Shown here: positions 1-9,049 of the stretch, piece by piece
Layout of the letters: the number at the start of each line of letters is the position of its first letter
Position numbering within the stretch: the first letter of the stretch is position 1
Assembly (NCBI RefSeq): GCF_902859735.1
Contig: NZ_CADIJY010000001.1
Span: 930,001-994,000 of the forward strand
Origin: Achromobacter aegrifaciens
Lineage (GTDB): Bacteria; Pseudomonadota; Gammaproteobacteria; Burkholderiales; Burkholderiaceae_B
DNA: 64,000 nucleotides
Direction: 5' to 3'
The notes under the pieces: model-generated
What the model was told of the DNA's origin: nothing
What the model saw: only the letters and a program-made list of their open reading frames with translations
Database searches by the model: none
Translations under genes and position numbers: made by a program

Positions 1-3000
1 TTTTCGACGCCGCTGTTGAGCACAGGCGCCGGCACACATAGTCTGAACCAGATCGCCGGCACCACGTTGCTGACGGGCGCCAATAGTTCATTCCGGGGCA
101 GGGCCACGGTGTCGGGCGGCAAGCTGGTGGTGCTGGGCCAGTTGGGAGGTTCGGCCGCCGTCACGGGCGGGGTCTTGCAGTACGGAGACGGCGCCACGGG
201 CGCGGCCAACACCCTGAGCGGCAACCTGAATGTCTCAGGCACCGGCAGCACGCTGGCGGTGCATCGGGGCGCCACGCTGGCGGTCACGGGCGACATGGAA
301 ATGGCCGATGGCACCGTGCTGGACTTGATGGCCGGCACGGGCAGCCCGCTGTTGCAGGCAAACAAGGTCACGCTGGGCGATGGCGTGGTGTTCAGGCTGA
401 GCGGCATCGGCGACAAGAACGCGCTCGATACCGTGTTGATCGAGGCGCCCACAGGCGGCATCGACGGTGATTTCGGCGCCGTCAACGTGGGCGGCTTTAC
501 CGGAGAGGTCGACTATCTCACCGTCAACACACGCAAGTCCGCGGACAACAAGCAGTACCTCGCCACCTACGGCCTGAGCTGGACCGCCAACAACAACCTG
601 GCCCATGGCACTTTCACGCTGGCCGATGCGTCGAACCGGTTCACGCTGGAAGTGCCGCTTTCCGACCAGGCAGCCAATGCCGCCGCCGGTTGGGACGGCA
701 AGAGCTTGACCAAGGCCGGCGCGGGCACGCTGGTGCTGCAAGGCGCCAACACGTACAGCGGCGGCACGGCCATCCTGGGCGGCACGTTGCAGGTCGATAG
801 CGATGCCAACCTGGGCGCTGCCGCCGGGGGACTGCGGTTTGGCGACGGTACGCTGGCGACCACCGCCAGCTTCGACACCGCGCGCGCCGTCACGCTGGCG
901 CAGAGCGGACGTTTCGACGTGACGGCGGACACCACGCTGGGCCTGAGCGGCGCGGTGGCGGGCGCGGGAGCCCTGGTCAAGAGCGGCGCGGGCACGATGG
1001 TGTTGAGCGGCAGCAATAGCCACGGCGGGGGGACGATGATCGCCAGCGGCACGCTGCAGATCGACCGCGATGCCAACCTGGGGGCGACGGCCGGCGGCCT
1101 GGCCTTCGGTGACGGCACGCTTGCGGCCACGGCCACCTTCGACATCGCGCGCACGGTCGCCTTGGCGCAGTCGGGGCGATTCGATGTGGCCGCGGGCGCC
1201 ACGCTGGGCCTGACCGGCGCGGTCTCGGGCGCGGGCGCGCTGGCCAAGAGCGGCGGCGGCACGCTGGTTCTCAGCGGTAACAACAGCTATGGCGGCGGTA
1301 CGTTGATTGCAGGTGGCCGGTTGCAGGTGTCGAGCGATGCGAGCCTTGGCGCTGCGTCCGGCGGCTTGCGTTTCGACGGGGGCACCTTGGCGACCATGGG
1401 CAGCTTCGATACCGCGCGGGCGGTCGCACTGACGCAGGCAAGCAGTTTTGACGTGGCCGCCGGCACGACGCTGGGGTTGCTCGGCGCCGTCACGGGCAGC
1501 GGCGATCTGTTCATGTCCGGCGCCGGCACGCTGCGTCTGGACAACGGGGCCAACGCCTACGGCAATACCTGGGTGCGCGCTGGCACCCTGGTCGGCCATG
1601 CCGGTTCGATCTCGGGCAACGTCGACATCAACAGCATCGGCAGGCTGGTGTTCGAGCAGACCGCCGATGCGCGCTTTGCCGGCGCCATCTCGGGCGACGG
1701 CGCGCTCGTAAAGAAGGGCGCGGGCACGCTGAGCCTGGCTGGCAACAGTTCCTCCTACTTCGGCAAGACCACGGTGTCCGGCGGAAGGCTCGTGGTGCAA
1801 GGTTCGCTGGGCGGCTCGGCCGAAGTCACGGGCGGCGTCCTGCAATATGGCGACGGCGTAGCCGGCGCAGCCAATAGTCTGACAGGGGACTTGAACGTCG
1901 GCGCAGCGGGCAGCGCCTTGTCGGTGCAGGGGCCGGCGTCGCTGGCGGTGGCGGGCAATGTCAATCTGGCGGATGGCACAGCCCTGGATATCGCAGCCGG
2001 CGCGGGCGGCCCGTCCTTGCAGGCGGGCGGGCTGACGCTGGGCGAGGGCGTCGCCTTCGCCCTCAGCGGCATAGGCAGCGCCAGCCAGCTCGACAAGGTG
2101 CTGATCGACACCCGTGGCGGCATTCGCGGCGACTTCGGGTCGGTGCGCGTGGGCGGCTTCAGCGGCGCGGTGGATTACCTCACGGTCAACACGCGCAAGT
2201 CGGCCGATGGCCTGCAATACCTCGCCAGCTACGACCTGAGCTGGACCGCCAACAACAATCTGGCGCACGGCACGTTCACGCTGAGCGATGCCGCCAACCG
2301 GTTCGTAGTCGGCGCGGATCTGGCAGACCAGGCGGCCAACGCCGCGACGGCCTGGAGCGGACGATCGCTGCTCAAGGCCGGCGCCGGCACGTTGGTCCTG
2401 AGCGGCAACAACACCTATAGCGGCGGCACCACGATAGCCGGGGGCACGTTGCAGGTTGCAAGCGATGCGAACCTGGGCGCGGCTTCTGGCGGCGTGGCAT
2501 TCGGTGGCGGCACACTGGCGGCATCGGCGTCCTTCGATACCGCGCGTGCCATGACGCTGACCCAGGCCGGGCGCTTCGAGGTGGCTGGCGGCGCAACGCT
2601 GGGGCTGGTCGGCACAGTCTTGGGCAACGCCGACCTGATCAAGACCGGAGCCGGCACGCTGCGACTGGACAACGCGGGCAACGCCTACGGCAATACCGTC
2701 ATCCGGGAAGGCACGCTAATCGGCGATGTCGGGTCGATCCGGGGCAATGTCGACAACAATGGCTCCTTGGTGTTCGAACAAGGCGCGAACGCAACGTTCG
2801 GCGGCGCCATCTCCGGTGGCGGCGCGCTGGTCAAGAGCGGCGCGGGGACGCTGGCGCTGAGCGGCGACAGCTCGGGCTTTACCGGCAGCACCACGATTCA
2901 GGGCGGCCGGCTGGCCTTGAACGGCAAACTTGGCGGCGCGCTCAATATCGGCCAGGGCGGCGTGCTCGGAGGCCGCGGCACAGTGGGCTCGGGCGCTGGC

Positions 3001-4506
3001 TCGGTGGTGACCGTGGCGGCCGGCGGCACGCTGGCGCCAGGGAATTCCATCGGCACGCTGACCGTCGACGGCGATCTCGTCATCGAGAGCGGCGCGCGCT
3101 ACGCCGTGGAAACCAATCCGCAGGGCGCCGATGCCGACCTTATCCATGTCACGGGCAATGCCACGATCAATGGTGGCTCGGTCGCGCATATCGGTATCGG
3201 CGGCGACTACGGGCTGCGTTCCGTCTACACGATACTGGCGGCCGACGGCGCCTTGTCCGGCCGGTTCGATACGGTGACGTCCGACTATGCCTTCCTGACG
3301 CCGAAACTCGGCTACGACTACGGCGCGGGCCGAGTGTCGTTGGAATTGGCGCGCAACGGCACCGCGATGACCACGGCCGCCGACACGCGCAACCAGCGCG
3401 CGGCGGCGGGCGCCATCGACAGCATCGGCATGGCGGCGGGCAATGGGCTTTACGACGCGTTCGCCGTGCTGCCGGACGACAAGGGCTTGCTGCGTTCCAG
3501 CTTCGACCAGCTATCCGGCGAAATCCACGCGTCGGCCAAGACCGTGCTGCTCGAAGACAGCCGCTATGTGCGCGACGCCGCCAGCGAGCGCCTGCGCTCG
3601 GCCGCGGGCGCGGTCGGCGCGTCGGCGACGCCGGTGCTGGCGTCCGCAGGGGGCGGCGCCCGCCTGGCTCCGGCAACGGCGACGGGGCCCGCCAGCTGGA
3701 TACAGGGCCTGGGTTCCTGGCGCCAGACCGACGGCGACGGCAATGCTGCCCAGGTCAAGAGCTCGACCGGCGGCTTTCTGCTGGGCGTGGATGCGCCGGT
3801 GTCCGATGCCTGGCGGCTGGGCCTGATGGCGGGCTACACCCGCACGGATTTCGACGTGCGCGATCGCGCGTCATCGGGCGACAGCGACAACTACCATCTC
3901 GGGGCCTACGGCGGCGGCCAGTGGGGCGCGGTGGGCCTGCGCGGCGGGCTGGCCTACAGCTGGCACGACATCGCGACTCGGCGCTCGGTATCCATGCCCG
4001 GCTACTCCGACAGCCTCAAGGCCAACTACGACGGCCGCACCGTTCAGGCGTTTGCCGACCTCAGCTATCGCATCGACACGCGCGTCGCTGCGCTGGAGCC
4101 GTTCGCCAACCTGGCCTACGTCAACCTCAAGACCGACGGCTACAGCGAGAGCGGCGGCGCGGCGGCGCTGCGCGCGAACAGCCAGACCACCGAGACCACG
4201 TACACGACACTGGGTTCGCGGCTCATGTCCAGCTTCGAACTGGGCGGCGCGCAAGCCACGGCTCGCGGATCGCTGGGCTGGCGCTACGCCTTTGGCGACT
4301 TGAAGCCCACCGCCACCCAGGCTTTCGCGGCGGGCGATGCCTTTACCGTGGCCGGCGTTCCCATCGCGAAGAACAGCGCGGTGCTGGAAGCGGGGCTGGA
4401 CGTGCAGGTGTCGCGCAAGGTGTCGTTCGATCTGTCCTACCAAGGACAGCTCGCCAGCGGGGCGCAAGATCACGGCGTCAGGGCAGGGGTGAGCGTGCGG
4501 TTCTGA
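1..4506 (+). CDS. Autotransporter adhesin with beta-strand passenger repeats and C-terminal barrel (5' partial)
   Basis: The frame is open from base 1 without a convincing start or signal peptide, so the 5' end lies outside the window. The protein is a type Va autotransporter: a long passenger of PATR-like units (GAGTLVLSGNNTYSGGT type) for the cell surface, and a C-terminal outer-membrane barrel. The barrel begins near base 3690 (SWIQGLGSW) and ends in the terminal aromatic signature VSVRF. The passenger is highly repetitive: a macro-repeat of about 1.66 kb is duplicated, and inside it units of exactly 267 nt (89 codons) recur. Adhesion or biofilm is the usual role of this class, but the specific function is not readable. 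No catalytic protease motif was noticed. A hairpin with an A-tract downstream belongs to the convergent phn genes. Confidence 0.9.
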   Translation, partial: FSTPLLSTGAGTHSLNQIAGTTLLTGANSSFRGRATVSGGKLVVLGQLGGSAAVTGGVLQYGDGATGAANTLSGNLNVSGTGSTLAVHRGATLAVTGDMEMADGTVLDLMAGTGSPLLQANKVTLGDGVVFRLSGIGDKNALDTVLIEAPTGGIDGDFGAVNVGGFTGEVDYLTVNTRKSADNKQYLATYGLSWTANNNLAHGTFTLADASNRFTLEVPLSDQAANAAAGWDGKSLTKAGAGTLVLQGANTYSGGTAILGGTLQVDSDANLGAAAGGLRFGDGTLATTASFDTARAVTLAQSGRFDVTADTTLGLSGAVAGAGALVKSGAGTMVLSGSNSHGGGTMIASGTLQIDRDANLGATAGGLAFGDGTLAATATFDIARTVALAQSGRFDVAAGATLGLTGAVSGAGALAKSGGGTLVLSGNNSYGGGTLIAGGRLQVSSDASLGAASGGLRFDGGTLATMGSFDTARAVALTQASSFDVAAGTTLGLLGAVTGSGDLFMSGAGTLRLDNGANAYGNTWVRAGTLVGHAGSISGNVDINSIGRLVFEQTADARFAGAISGDGALVKKGAGTLSLAGNSSSYFGKTTVSGGRLVVQGSLGGSAEVTGGVLQYGDGVAGAANSLTGDLNVGAAGSALSVQGPASLAVAGNVNLADGTALDIAAGAGGPSLQAGGLTLGEGVAFALSGIGSASQLDKVLIDTRGGIRGDFGSVRVGGFSGAVDYLTVNTRKSADGLQYLASYDLSWTANNNLAHGTFTLSDAANRFVVGADLADQAANAATAWSGRSLLKAGAGTLVLSGNNTYSGGTTIAGGTLQVASDANLGAASGGVAFGGGTLAASASFDTARAMTLTQAGRFEVAGGATLGLVGTVLGNADLIKTGAGTLRLDNAGNAYGNTVIREGTLIGDVGSIRGNVDNNGSLVFEQGANATFGGAISGGGALVKSGAGTLALSGDSSGFTGSTTIQGGRLALNGKLGGALNIGQGGVLGGRGTVGSGAGSVVTVAAGGTLAPGNSIGTLTVDGDLVIESGARYAVETNPQGADADLIHVTGNATINGGSVAHIGIGGDYGLRSVYTILAADGALSGRFDTVTSDYAFLTPKLGYDYGAGRVSLELARNGTAMTTAADTRNQRAAAGAIDSIGMAAGNGLYDAFAVLPDDKGLLRSSFDQLSGEIHASAKTVLLEDSRYVRDAASERLRSAAGAVGASATPVLASAGGGARLAPATATGPASWIQGLGSWRQTDGDGNAAQVKSSTGGFLLGVDAPVSDAWRLGLMAGYTRTDFDVRDRASSGDSDNYHLGAYGGGQWGAVGLRGGLAYSWHDIATRRSVSMPGYSDSLKANYDGRTVQAFADLSYRIDTRVAALEPFANLAYVNLKTDGYSESGGAAALRANSQTTETTYTTLGSRLMSSFELGGAQATARGSLGWRYAFGDLKPTATQAFAAGDAFTVAGVPIAKNSAVLEAGLDVQVSRKVSFDLSYQGQLASGAQDHGVRAGVSVRF
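103..2919 (+). repeat. Nested coding repeats in the autotransporter passenger (1.66-kb duplication; 267-nt units)
   Basis: The motif GGCACG that opens the GAGTL unit occurs at 724, 991, 1258 and 1525, spaced exactly 267 nt, and again at 2386 and 2653, also 267 nt apart. The segment SWTANNNLAHGTFTL occurs at 577 and 2239, an offset of 1662 nt. The TVSGG..LVV segment occurs near 103 and 1768. The second macro-copy therefore has two fewer 89-codon units than the first (four against two). All units stay in frame, as expected if recombination changes passenger length. Confidence 0.85.
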
Positions 4507-4516
4507 TATGTGGGCG

Positions 4517-4542
4517 AAAAAAAACCGCCCGTTTCCGGGCGG
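4517..4542 (-). terminator. Rho-independent terminator of the phn operon
   Basis: The arms CCGCCCG (4525-4531) and CGGGCGG (4536-4542) form a perfect 7-bp stem with a TTTC loop. An eight-A run at 4517-4524 becomes a U-tract on minus-strand RNA. It lies just beyond the stop of the last phnE gene. Confidence 0.85.
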
Positions 4543-4575
4543 AGCAAAGGAACGCTGTAGGGATCCGCGGACGCG

Positions 4576-5400
4576 TCAGAGGATGCGTTTGCGGACCTGG
4601 GTGATGATGATTTCGGCCACCACGACCACGGCGAAGATGGCAGCCAGTACCAACGCCACGCGGTCCCACTGGAACAGGTTCAGAGCCGTGTCCAGCGCCA
4701 TGCCGATGCCGCCGGCGCCCACCAGGCCAAGTACCGCCGATTCGCGCACGTTGATGTCCCAGCGCAGCAGCACGATGGACCAGAAGGCGGGGCGGATCTG
4801 CGGCCAGTAGGCGTACCAGATCACGGATGCCTTGCTGGCGCCGGTGGCGGTGACGGCCTCGATCGGGCCGCGCTGCGCTTCCTCGATGGCTTCGCCCACC
4901 AGCTTGCCGACGAAGCCGATGGAGCGGAACGCAATGGCCAGCGTGCCGGCCAGCGCGCCGGGCCCGAAGATGGCGATGAACAGCAGCGCCCACACCAGCG
5001 AATTGACCGAACGGCTGGACACCAGGATCAGCCTGGCCAGCATGTTGACGGTCTTGCTGGGCGTGAGGTTGTTGGCCGCCAGCAGGCCCACCGGCACCGC
5101 CATCACCACGGACAGGATGGTGCCCAGCGTGGCGATGTGCAGCGTTTCGATCAGCGCGCCGTGCACGCCTTCCGGGTAGTAGGCCCAGTCTATCGGCCAC
5201 ATGCGCTGGAACAGATCGGCCATCTGCTCGGGCGCGTCGTACAGGAACTCCGGAATGATCTCGACGCCGCGGATCGCCTGCACGATGGCCGCGACCACCA
5301 GCAGGTAGAGCGCGAAGCGCAGCAGGCGCTGGCCCATGCTGTAGCGTTGCCAGACGCGCGGCGAACCCGGTGGATTGAAGGTGGATGCGTGGGCGTTCAT
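4576..5400 (-). CDS. phnE: Phosphonate-type ABC transporter permease (second PhnE)
   Basis: Inner-membrane permease of a phosphonate/phosphite-type importer, 274 aa, with about six hydrophobic segments. The permease coupling region (EAIEEAQRGPIEAVTATGASKASVI, around residues 165-190) contacts the PhnC ATPase. The start overlaps the stop of the preceding phnE by four bases (ATGA), so the two are translationally coupled. It is the last gene of phnD-phnC-phnE-phnE, followed by a strong terminator. Two permease genes suggest a heterodimeric channel. No C-P lyase or phosphonatase gene is adjacent, so the ligand (phosphonate, phosphite or another small phospho-compound) is not determined. Confidence 0.9.
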   Translation of the reverse strand: MNAHASTFNPPGSPRVWQRYSMGQRLLRFALYLLVVAAIVQAIRGVEIIPEFLYDAPEQMADLFQRMWPIDWAYYPEGVHGALIETLHIATLGTILSVVMAVPVGLLAANNLTPSKTVNMLARLILVSSRSVNSLVWALLFIAIFGPGALAGTLAIAFRSIGFVGKLVGEAIEEAQRGPIEAVTATGASKASVIWYAYWPQIRPAFWSIVLLRWDINVRESAVLGLVGAGGIGMALDTALNLFQWDRVALVLAAIFAVVVVAEIIITQVRKRIL

Positions 5401-6290
5401 TCGTCCACCTCCGCACGGCGCTTGACCGGAGTTGCGCCGCTGCCGATGCCGCGCGCTCCCGCGAAGCGGCCTTGCAGGATGCGTTCGAATCCCAGGTTGT
5501 CCAGGAACACGGCGCGCACGAAGCCGGCCAGGATTTCACCCAGCATGATGATGGCGATCAGGGTCAGCAGGATGGCGCTGACGAAATCGTAGTCAAAGCG
5601 CTGGAACGCCGAGAACAGCGTGCCGCCCACGCCGCCCGCGCCCACGATCCCCACCATGGTGGAGTTGCGCAGGTTGGAGTCGAACTGGTAGGTGGCAAAG
5701 CCGATGAAGCGGGCGAATACCTGCGGCAGCACGCCGAAGATGATGACGTTGGCGAACGAGGCGCCCGTGGCGCGCACGGCTTCCACCTGCTTTAACGAAA
5801 TCTCTTCGATGGCCTCGGTGAACAGCTTGCCGATGAAGCCGACCGAGGCGACCGTCAGCGCCAGGATGCCGGCCAGCGCGCCAAAGCCCACGGCTTTGAC
5901 GAACAGGATGGCGACGATGACGGGGTGCAGCGCGCGGCACAGGGCCACGATGGCGCGGGCGGGCCACGATACCCAGGTGGGCATCATGTTGCGCGCGCCC
6001 AGCAAACCGATGGGCAGCGCGATGATGATGCCAAGCACCGAGGCCAGCACCGCGATCTCCAGGCTTTCCGCGATGCCCTTCCACAAGGTGGCGGGCTTTT
6101 CGAAGTTGGGCGGAAACATGCGCGCCAGGAACGTCGACGCGTGCCCCATGCCGGTTTCGAAGCGCGCCCAGCTGAAGTCCAGCTGCGCGCCCGCATACAG
6201 CGTGTAGGCCAGCAGCAGCAGCACGCCGGCCTTGGCGCGCCCGGACATGGCGAAGGGGCGGGCGCCCTTGGGTGGGATCATTCCAGCCAA
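5397..6290 (-). CDS. phnE: Phosphonate-type ABC transporter permease (first PhnE)
   Basis: A 297-aa inner-membrane permease, paralogous to the following gene. The coupling region reads [20 protein letters not shown], closely matching the partner. An early membrane segment ([16 protein letters not shown]) is followed by a short periplasmic stretch. The start overlaps the 3' end of phnC by 13 bases, and the stop overlaps the next phnE by four, so phnC-phnE-phnE form one translationally coupled unit. Substrate is unassigned, as for the rest of the transporter. Confidence 0.9.
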   Translation of the reverse strand: MAGMIPPKGARPFAMSGRAKAGVLLLLAYTLYAGAQLDFSWARFETGMGHASTFLARMFPPNFEKPATLWKGIAESLEIAVLASVLGIIIALPIGLLGARNMMPTWVSWPARAIVALCRALHPVIVAILFVKAVGFGALAGILALTVASVGFIGKLFTEAIEEISLKQVEAVRATGASFANVIIFGVLPQVFARFIGFATYQFDSNLRNSTMVGIVGAGGVGGTLFSAFQRFDYDFVSAILLTLIAIIMLGEILAGFVRAVFLDNLGFERILQGRFAGARGIGSGATPVKRRAEVDE

Positions 6291-7048
6291 GACTCGCCTC
6301 CGTAGATGGTCTTGAGCATGGCGGCGTCCAGCCCCTGGCCGTCGCCGTCATAGACCACATGGCCGCCGGACATGCCGACGATGCGCGTGGCGTAGCGGCG
6401 GGCGAGTTCGACGTCGTGGATGTTGACGATAACGGGAATGCCCGTGGCGCTGCCCTGTTCGGACAGCAGTTCCATGATCTCGACGGAGGTCTTGGGGTCG
6501 AGCGAGGACGTGGGCTCGTCGGCCAGCAGCAGCTGCGGGCGCTGCATCAGCGCGCGGGCAATGCCCACGCGCTGGCGCTGGCCACCCGACAGCGCATCGG
6601 CGCGCTGGTCGGCGAAACCCGCCAGGCCCACGGTGTCCAGCAGCTTGTAGGCGTGCTGGATGTCCTCGGGCTCGAAGCGGCGCATCCAGGCCTTCACGGC
6701 GGAGGTGTAGCCCAGCCGTCCGGTCAGGAGGTTTTCCATGACCGTCAGCCGTTCGACCAGGTTGTATTCCTGGAACACCATGCCGATGCGGCGGCGCGCG
6801 CGGCGCAACGACGCGCCGCGCACGCGGGCCAGGTCCACGGACCCGTCCTTCGACTGCAGCACGATCTCGCCCTTGGTGGGTTCGATCAGCCGGTTGATGC
6901 AACGCAGTAGCGTGCTTTTACCGGTGCCCGAGGGGCCGATGATGGCTGTAAGCCCCTGTCCCGCGATCTGCAGGTCGATGCCGTTGAGTACCGGCCGGCC
7001 GGCCCGGTATTCCTTCACCAGGCCGGAAATGCGTAGCGACGTCGTCAT
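6278..7048 (-). CDS. phnC: Phosphonate-type ABC transporter ATP-binding protein
   Basis: Cytoplasmic ATPase that powers import, 256 aa, the usual PhnC length. Walker [10 protein letters not shown] is at residues 38-46, the signature LSGGQRQR at 153-160, and Walker B with D-loop ([12 protein letters not shown]) at 173-184. It starts six bases after the phnD stop and overlaps the first permease gene. Its conserved core is intact, so it should be active. Confidence 0.93.
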   Translation of the reverse strand: MTTSLRISGLVKEYRAGRPVLNGIDLQIAGQGLTAIIGPSGTGKSTLLRCINRLIEPTKGEIVLQSKDGSVDLARVRGASLRRARRRIGMVFQEYNLVERLTVMENLLTGRLGYTSAVKAWMRRFEPEDIQHAYKLLDTVGLAGFADQRADALSGGQRQRVGIARALMQRPQLLLADEPTSSLDPKTSVEIMELLSEQGSATGIPVIVNIHDVELARRYATRIVGMSGGHVVYDGDGQGLDAAMLKTIYGGESWLE

Positions 7049-7054
7049 ACGGAA

Positions 7055-8053
7055 TTACTTCTTGCTCTTGGCGGATTCGCGGTCGTAGGCAGCGCGGTTG
7101 AAACTCTCGCCGCCGGATTCGGCGACCTGGCGCACGATGGCCCAGTCCTTCTCGTAGGTCACCGGGTAGAAGCGGTCGGCGCCGTCGAAGGCCTTGGACA
7201 TTTCCGCGGGGAAGCGGTAGTCGTAGAAGCACTTGAGCATCTGGTCGCGGAACTTGGGCTCCAGGTCATGCGCGTAGGCGAACGACGAGGTCGGGAATTT
7301 CTCGCTCTTGTAGATCACGCGGAAGTCGGCTTCCTTGACCTGGCCGCGCTCGACCATGCGCTTGAACACGTCCGAGGCCACGGCAGCGGCGTCGTAGTCG
7401 CCGGAGTTCACGCCCATGACGGACTGGTCGTGCTTGCCGGAGAAGATGACCTTGTAGTCCTTGTCGGGAGTCAGGCCTTCCTTGGGGAACAGCGCGACCG
7501 GCGCCATGTGGCCCGAGTTCGACGAGGGGGCGGTGTGCGCGAGCTTCTTGCCCTTCAGGTCGGTCAGCTTCTGGTAGGGGCTGTCCTTCTTGACGATGAC
7601 GATCAGGTTGTAGCCCTGGAAGCCGTCGGCATAGCCCTTGACCGCGAAGGGCACGGCGCCCGCGATGTTCACGGCGAAGGCGGTGGGGCCGGTCGAGAAG
7701 CCGCCCACGTGCAGGCGGCCCGAGCGCATGGCCTCGATTTCCGCGGCATTGCTCTGCACCTGATAGAACACCACGCGCTTGCCCGTGCATTCGGACAGGT
7801 GCTTGGTGAAGGGCTTGAAGATGTCTTCGTAGACCGCCGGGTCTTCCACCGGGGTGTAGGTGAACACCAGGGTGGACGGGGTCTTCAGCTTGGCCGGATC
7901 GGTGGGCGTGTCGGCCACCAGGTCCTTGTTGGCGTCGCAGTACATCTGGTCCAGGTCGCCGCGGTTGGTGCAGGCGTCGGCGGCTTGCGCGGCGGACGTG
8001 CCCAGGGCGAAGGCGGCCAGCGTGGCCGCTTGAAGCAGGCGCAGAGCTTGCAT
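7055..8053 (-). CDS. phnD: Phosphonate-type ABC transporter periplasmic binding protein
   Basis: A 332-aa substrate-binding protein of the PhnD family. A Sec signal peptide (about residues 1-24, ending AAQAA before DACTN) exports it to the periplasm. Family features include the TYTPVEDPAVYEDIFKPF start of lobe 1 and the AHTAPSSNSGHMAP ligand loop. Two cysteines near the N terminus (CTNRG, MYCD) are an uncommon addition. It is first in the operon, with a good ribosome site (GGAG in minus sense) ahead of the ATG. The 165-bp leader before it carries palindromic and repeated sites that could bind the upstream IclR protein. Confidence 0.92.
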   Translation of the reverse strand: MQALRLLQAATLAAFALGTSAAQAADACTNRGDLDQMYCDANKDLVADTPTDPAKLKTPSTLVFTYTPVEDPAVYEDIFKPFTKHLSECTGKRVVFYQVQSNAAEIEAMRSGRLHVGGFSTGPTAFAVNIAGAVPFAVKGYADGFQGYNLIVIVKKDSPYQKLTDLKGKKLAHTAPSSNSGHMAPVALFPKEGLTPDKDYKVIFSGKHDQSVMGVNSGDYDAAAVASDVFKRMVERGQVKEADFRVIYKSEKFPTSSFAYAHDLEPKFRDQMLKCFYDYRFPAEMSKAFDGADRFYPVTYEKDWAIVRQVAESGGESFNRAAYDRESAKSKK

Positions 8054-8079
8054 CTTGTGTCTCCTCTTTCTTTGTTTGT

Positions 8080-8192
8080 GTGACGTGTCACTTAATTCAA
8101 CCTGAATTCAAACATGGAAGAGGAGGGGACGCACTCGGGAAAGTCCCTGTGTTTCTTTTCGGCTTTTGTTCGCTTTGTTCGATTTATGTTCG
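8080..8192. promoter_or_regulatory. phnD leader: 12-bp palindrome and three TGTTCG repeats (candidate IclR operator)
   Basis: GTGAC-GT-GTCAC is a perfect palindrome at 8080-8091. Farther from phnD, TGTTCG occurs three times, at 8167-8172, 8176-8181 and 8187-8192, spaced 9 and 11 bp, in AT-rich surroundings. IclR-family operators often contain GTTCG-type half sites repeated at near-helical spacing. The link to the neighbouring IclR protein is inferred. Confidence 0.5.
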
Positions 8193-8218
8193 TTTTTGCG
8201 CGAAATTCGCCGTTTGGC

Positions 8219-9037
8219 TCAGCTCCGGTAACCGAGCTTGCGCGAGATTTCCTGCGCGCAGGCCAGCAGCGGCCGGGCGATGGCGCCGTCCCAGGCCACA
8301 TCGAACAGTCCCGTGGGGCCCAGGCTGGTCAGGGCCAGGGCGATATTGCCGGTGTTGTCGAAGACCGGCACCGACAGCGCGTCCACGCCTGGCAGCGGGT
8401 TGCCCAGGGCGCGCGCCATGCCGTGCACGCGGATGTCGGCCAGTTGCGCCTCGATGTTGGCGCGGGACGCCTTGCGCGGCGGCGGCATGCTGGCGATGAC
8501 GGCCGTGTCGCCTTCCTCGCGCGCGATGTAGTGCTCGCTGACCTTGGGCGGCAGCCAGGCCGCGAACACCAGGCCAGTGGCCGTGTGCAGCATGGACATC
8601 ACCGTGCCCTTGCGCATGTTCACGTGGACCGGGTAGCTGGCTTCGGTCATGTGGATCATGGTGGGGCCGTGCGAACCGAGCACGGCAATGCCCAGCGTGT
8701 GGCCGATTTCCGATTGCAGCTTGGCGATTTCCGGCATGGCGACGCGCACGGGGTCCAGGCGCTGCAGGCTGACCAAGCCCATCTGCAGAGCGAAGGGGCC
8801 CAGTTCGTACTGGCCGGTGATGGCGTCCTGCTGCACCAGGCCGACGCGGATGAAGCTGACCAGGTAGGGGTGCGCCTTGGCCGAGGTCATGCCGGCGCCC
8901 GCGGCCAGGTCGCGCAGGGTCAGGGGCTTGCCGGCGTCGACCAGGGCGGCCAGCAGCGGCACGCCCACCTCGATCGACTGGATGCTGCGGCGGCCGTCGT
9001 TGGCGGCCGGAGAGGAAGCGGAAGGGGATGTCGCCAC
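8219..9037 (-). CDS. IclR-family transcriptional regulator
   Basis: A 272-aa regulator with an N-terminal winged helix-turn-helix (about residues 20-85: SIEVGVPLLAALVDAGKPLTLRDLAAGAGM) and a C-terminal IclR effector domain (about 100-270). It lies 12 bp downstream of a HAD phosphatase gene and 165 bp upstream of phnD, all on one strand, so it probably controls the phn transporter. The effector is unknown. Its own promoter is likely upstream of the HAD gene. Confidence 0.88.
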   Translation of the reverse strand: MATSPSASSPAANDGRRSIQSIEVGVPLLAALVDAGKPLTLRDLAAGAGMTSAKAHPYLVSFIRVGLVQQDAITGQYELGPFALQMGLVSLQRLDPVRVAMPEIAKLQSEIGHTLGIAVLGSHGPTMIHMTEASYPVHVNMRKGTVMSMLHTATGLVFAAWLPPKVSEHYIAREEGDTAVIASMPPPRKASRANIEAQLADIRVHGMARALGNPLPGVDALSVPVFDNTGNIALALTSLGPTGLFDVAWDGAIARPLLACAQEISRKLGYRS

Positions 9038-9049
9038 GGTATGCGGACC

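Noticed and set aside
235-2268. 677-codon minus-strand open frame opposite the autotransporter
   Set aside because: It mirrors the repeats of the real passenger and has no recognisable domain.
724-2919. Regular repeats that might suggest a CRISPR or tandem array
   Set aside because: Units are 267 nt, coding and in frame, without short repeats and unique spacers.
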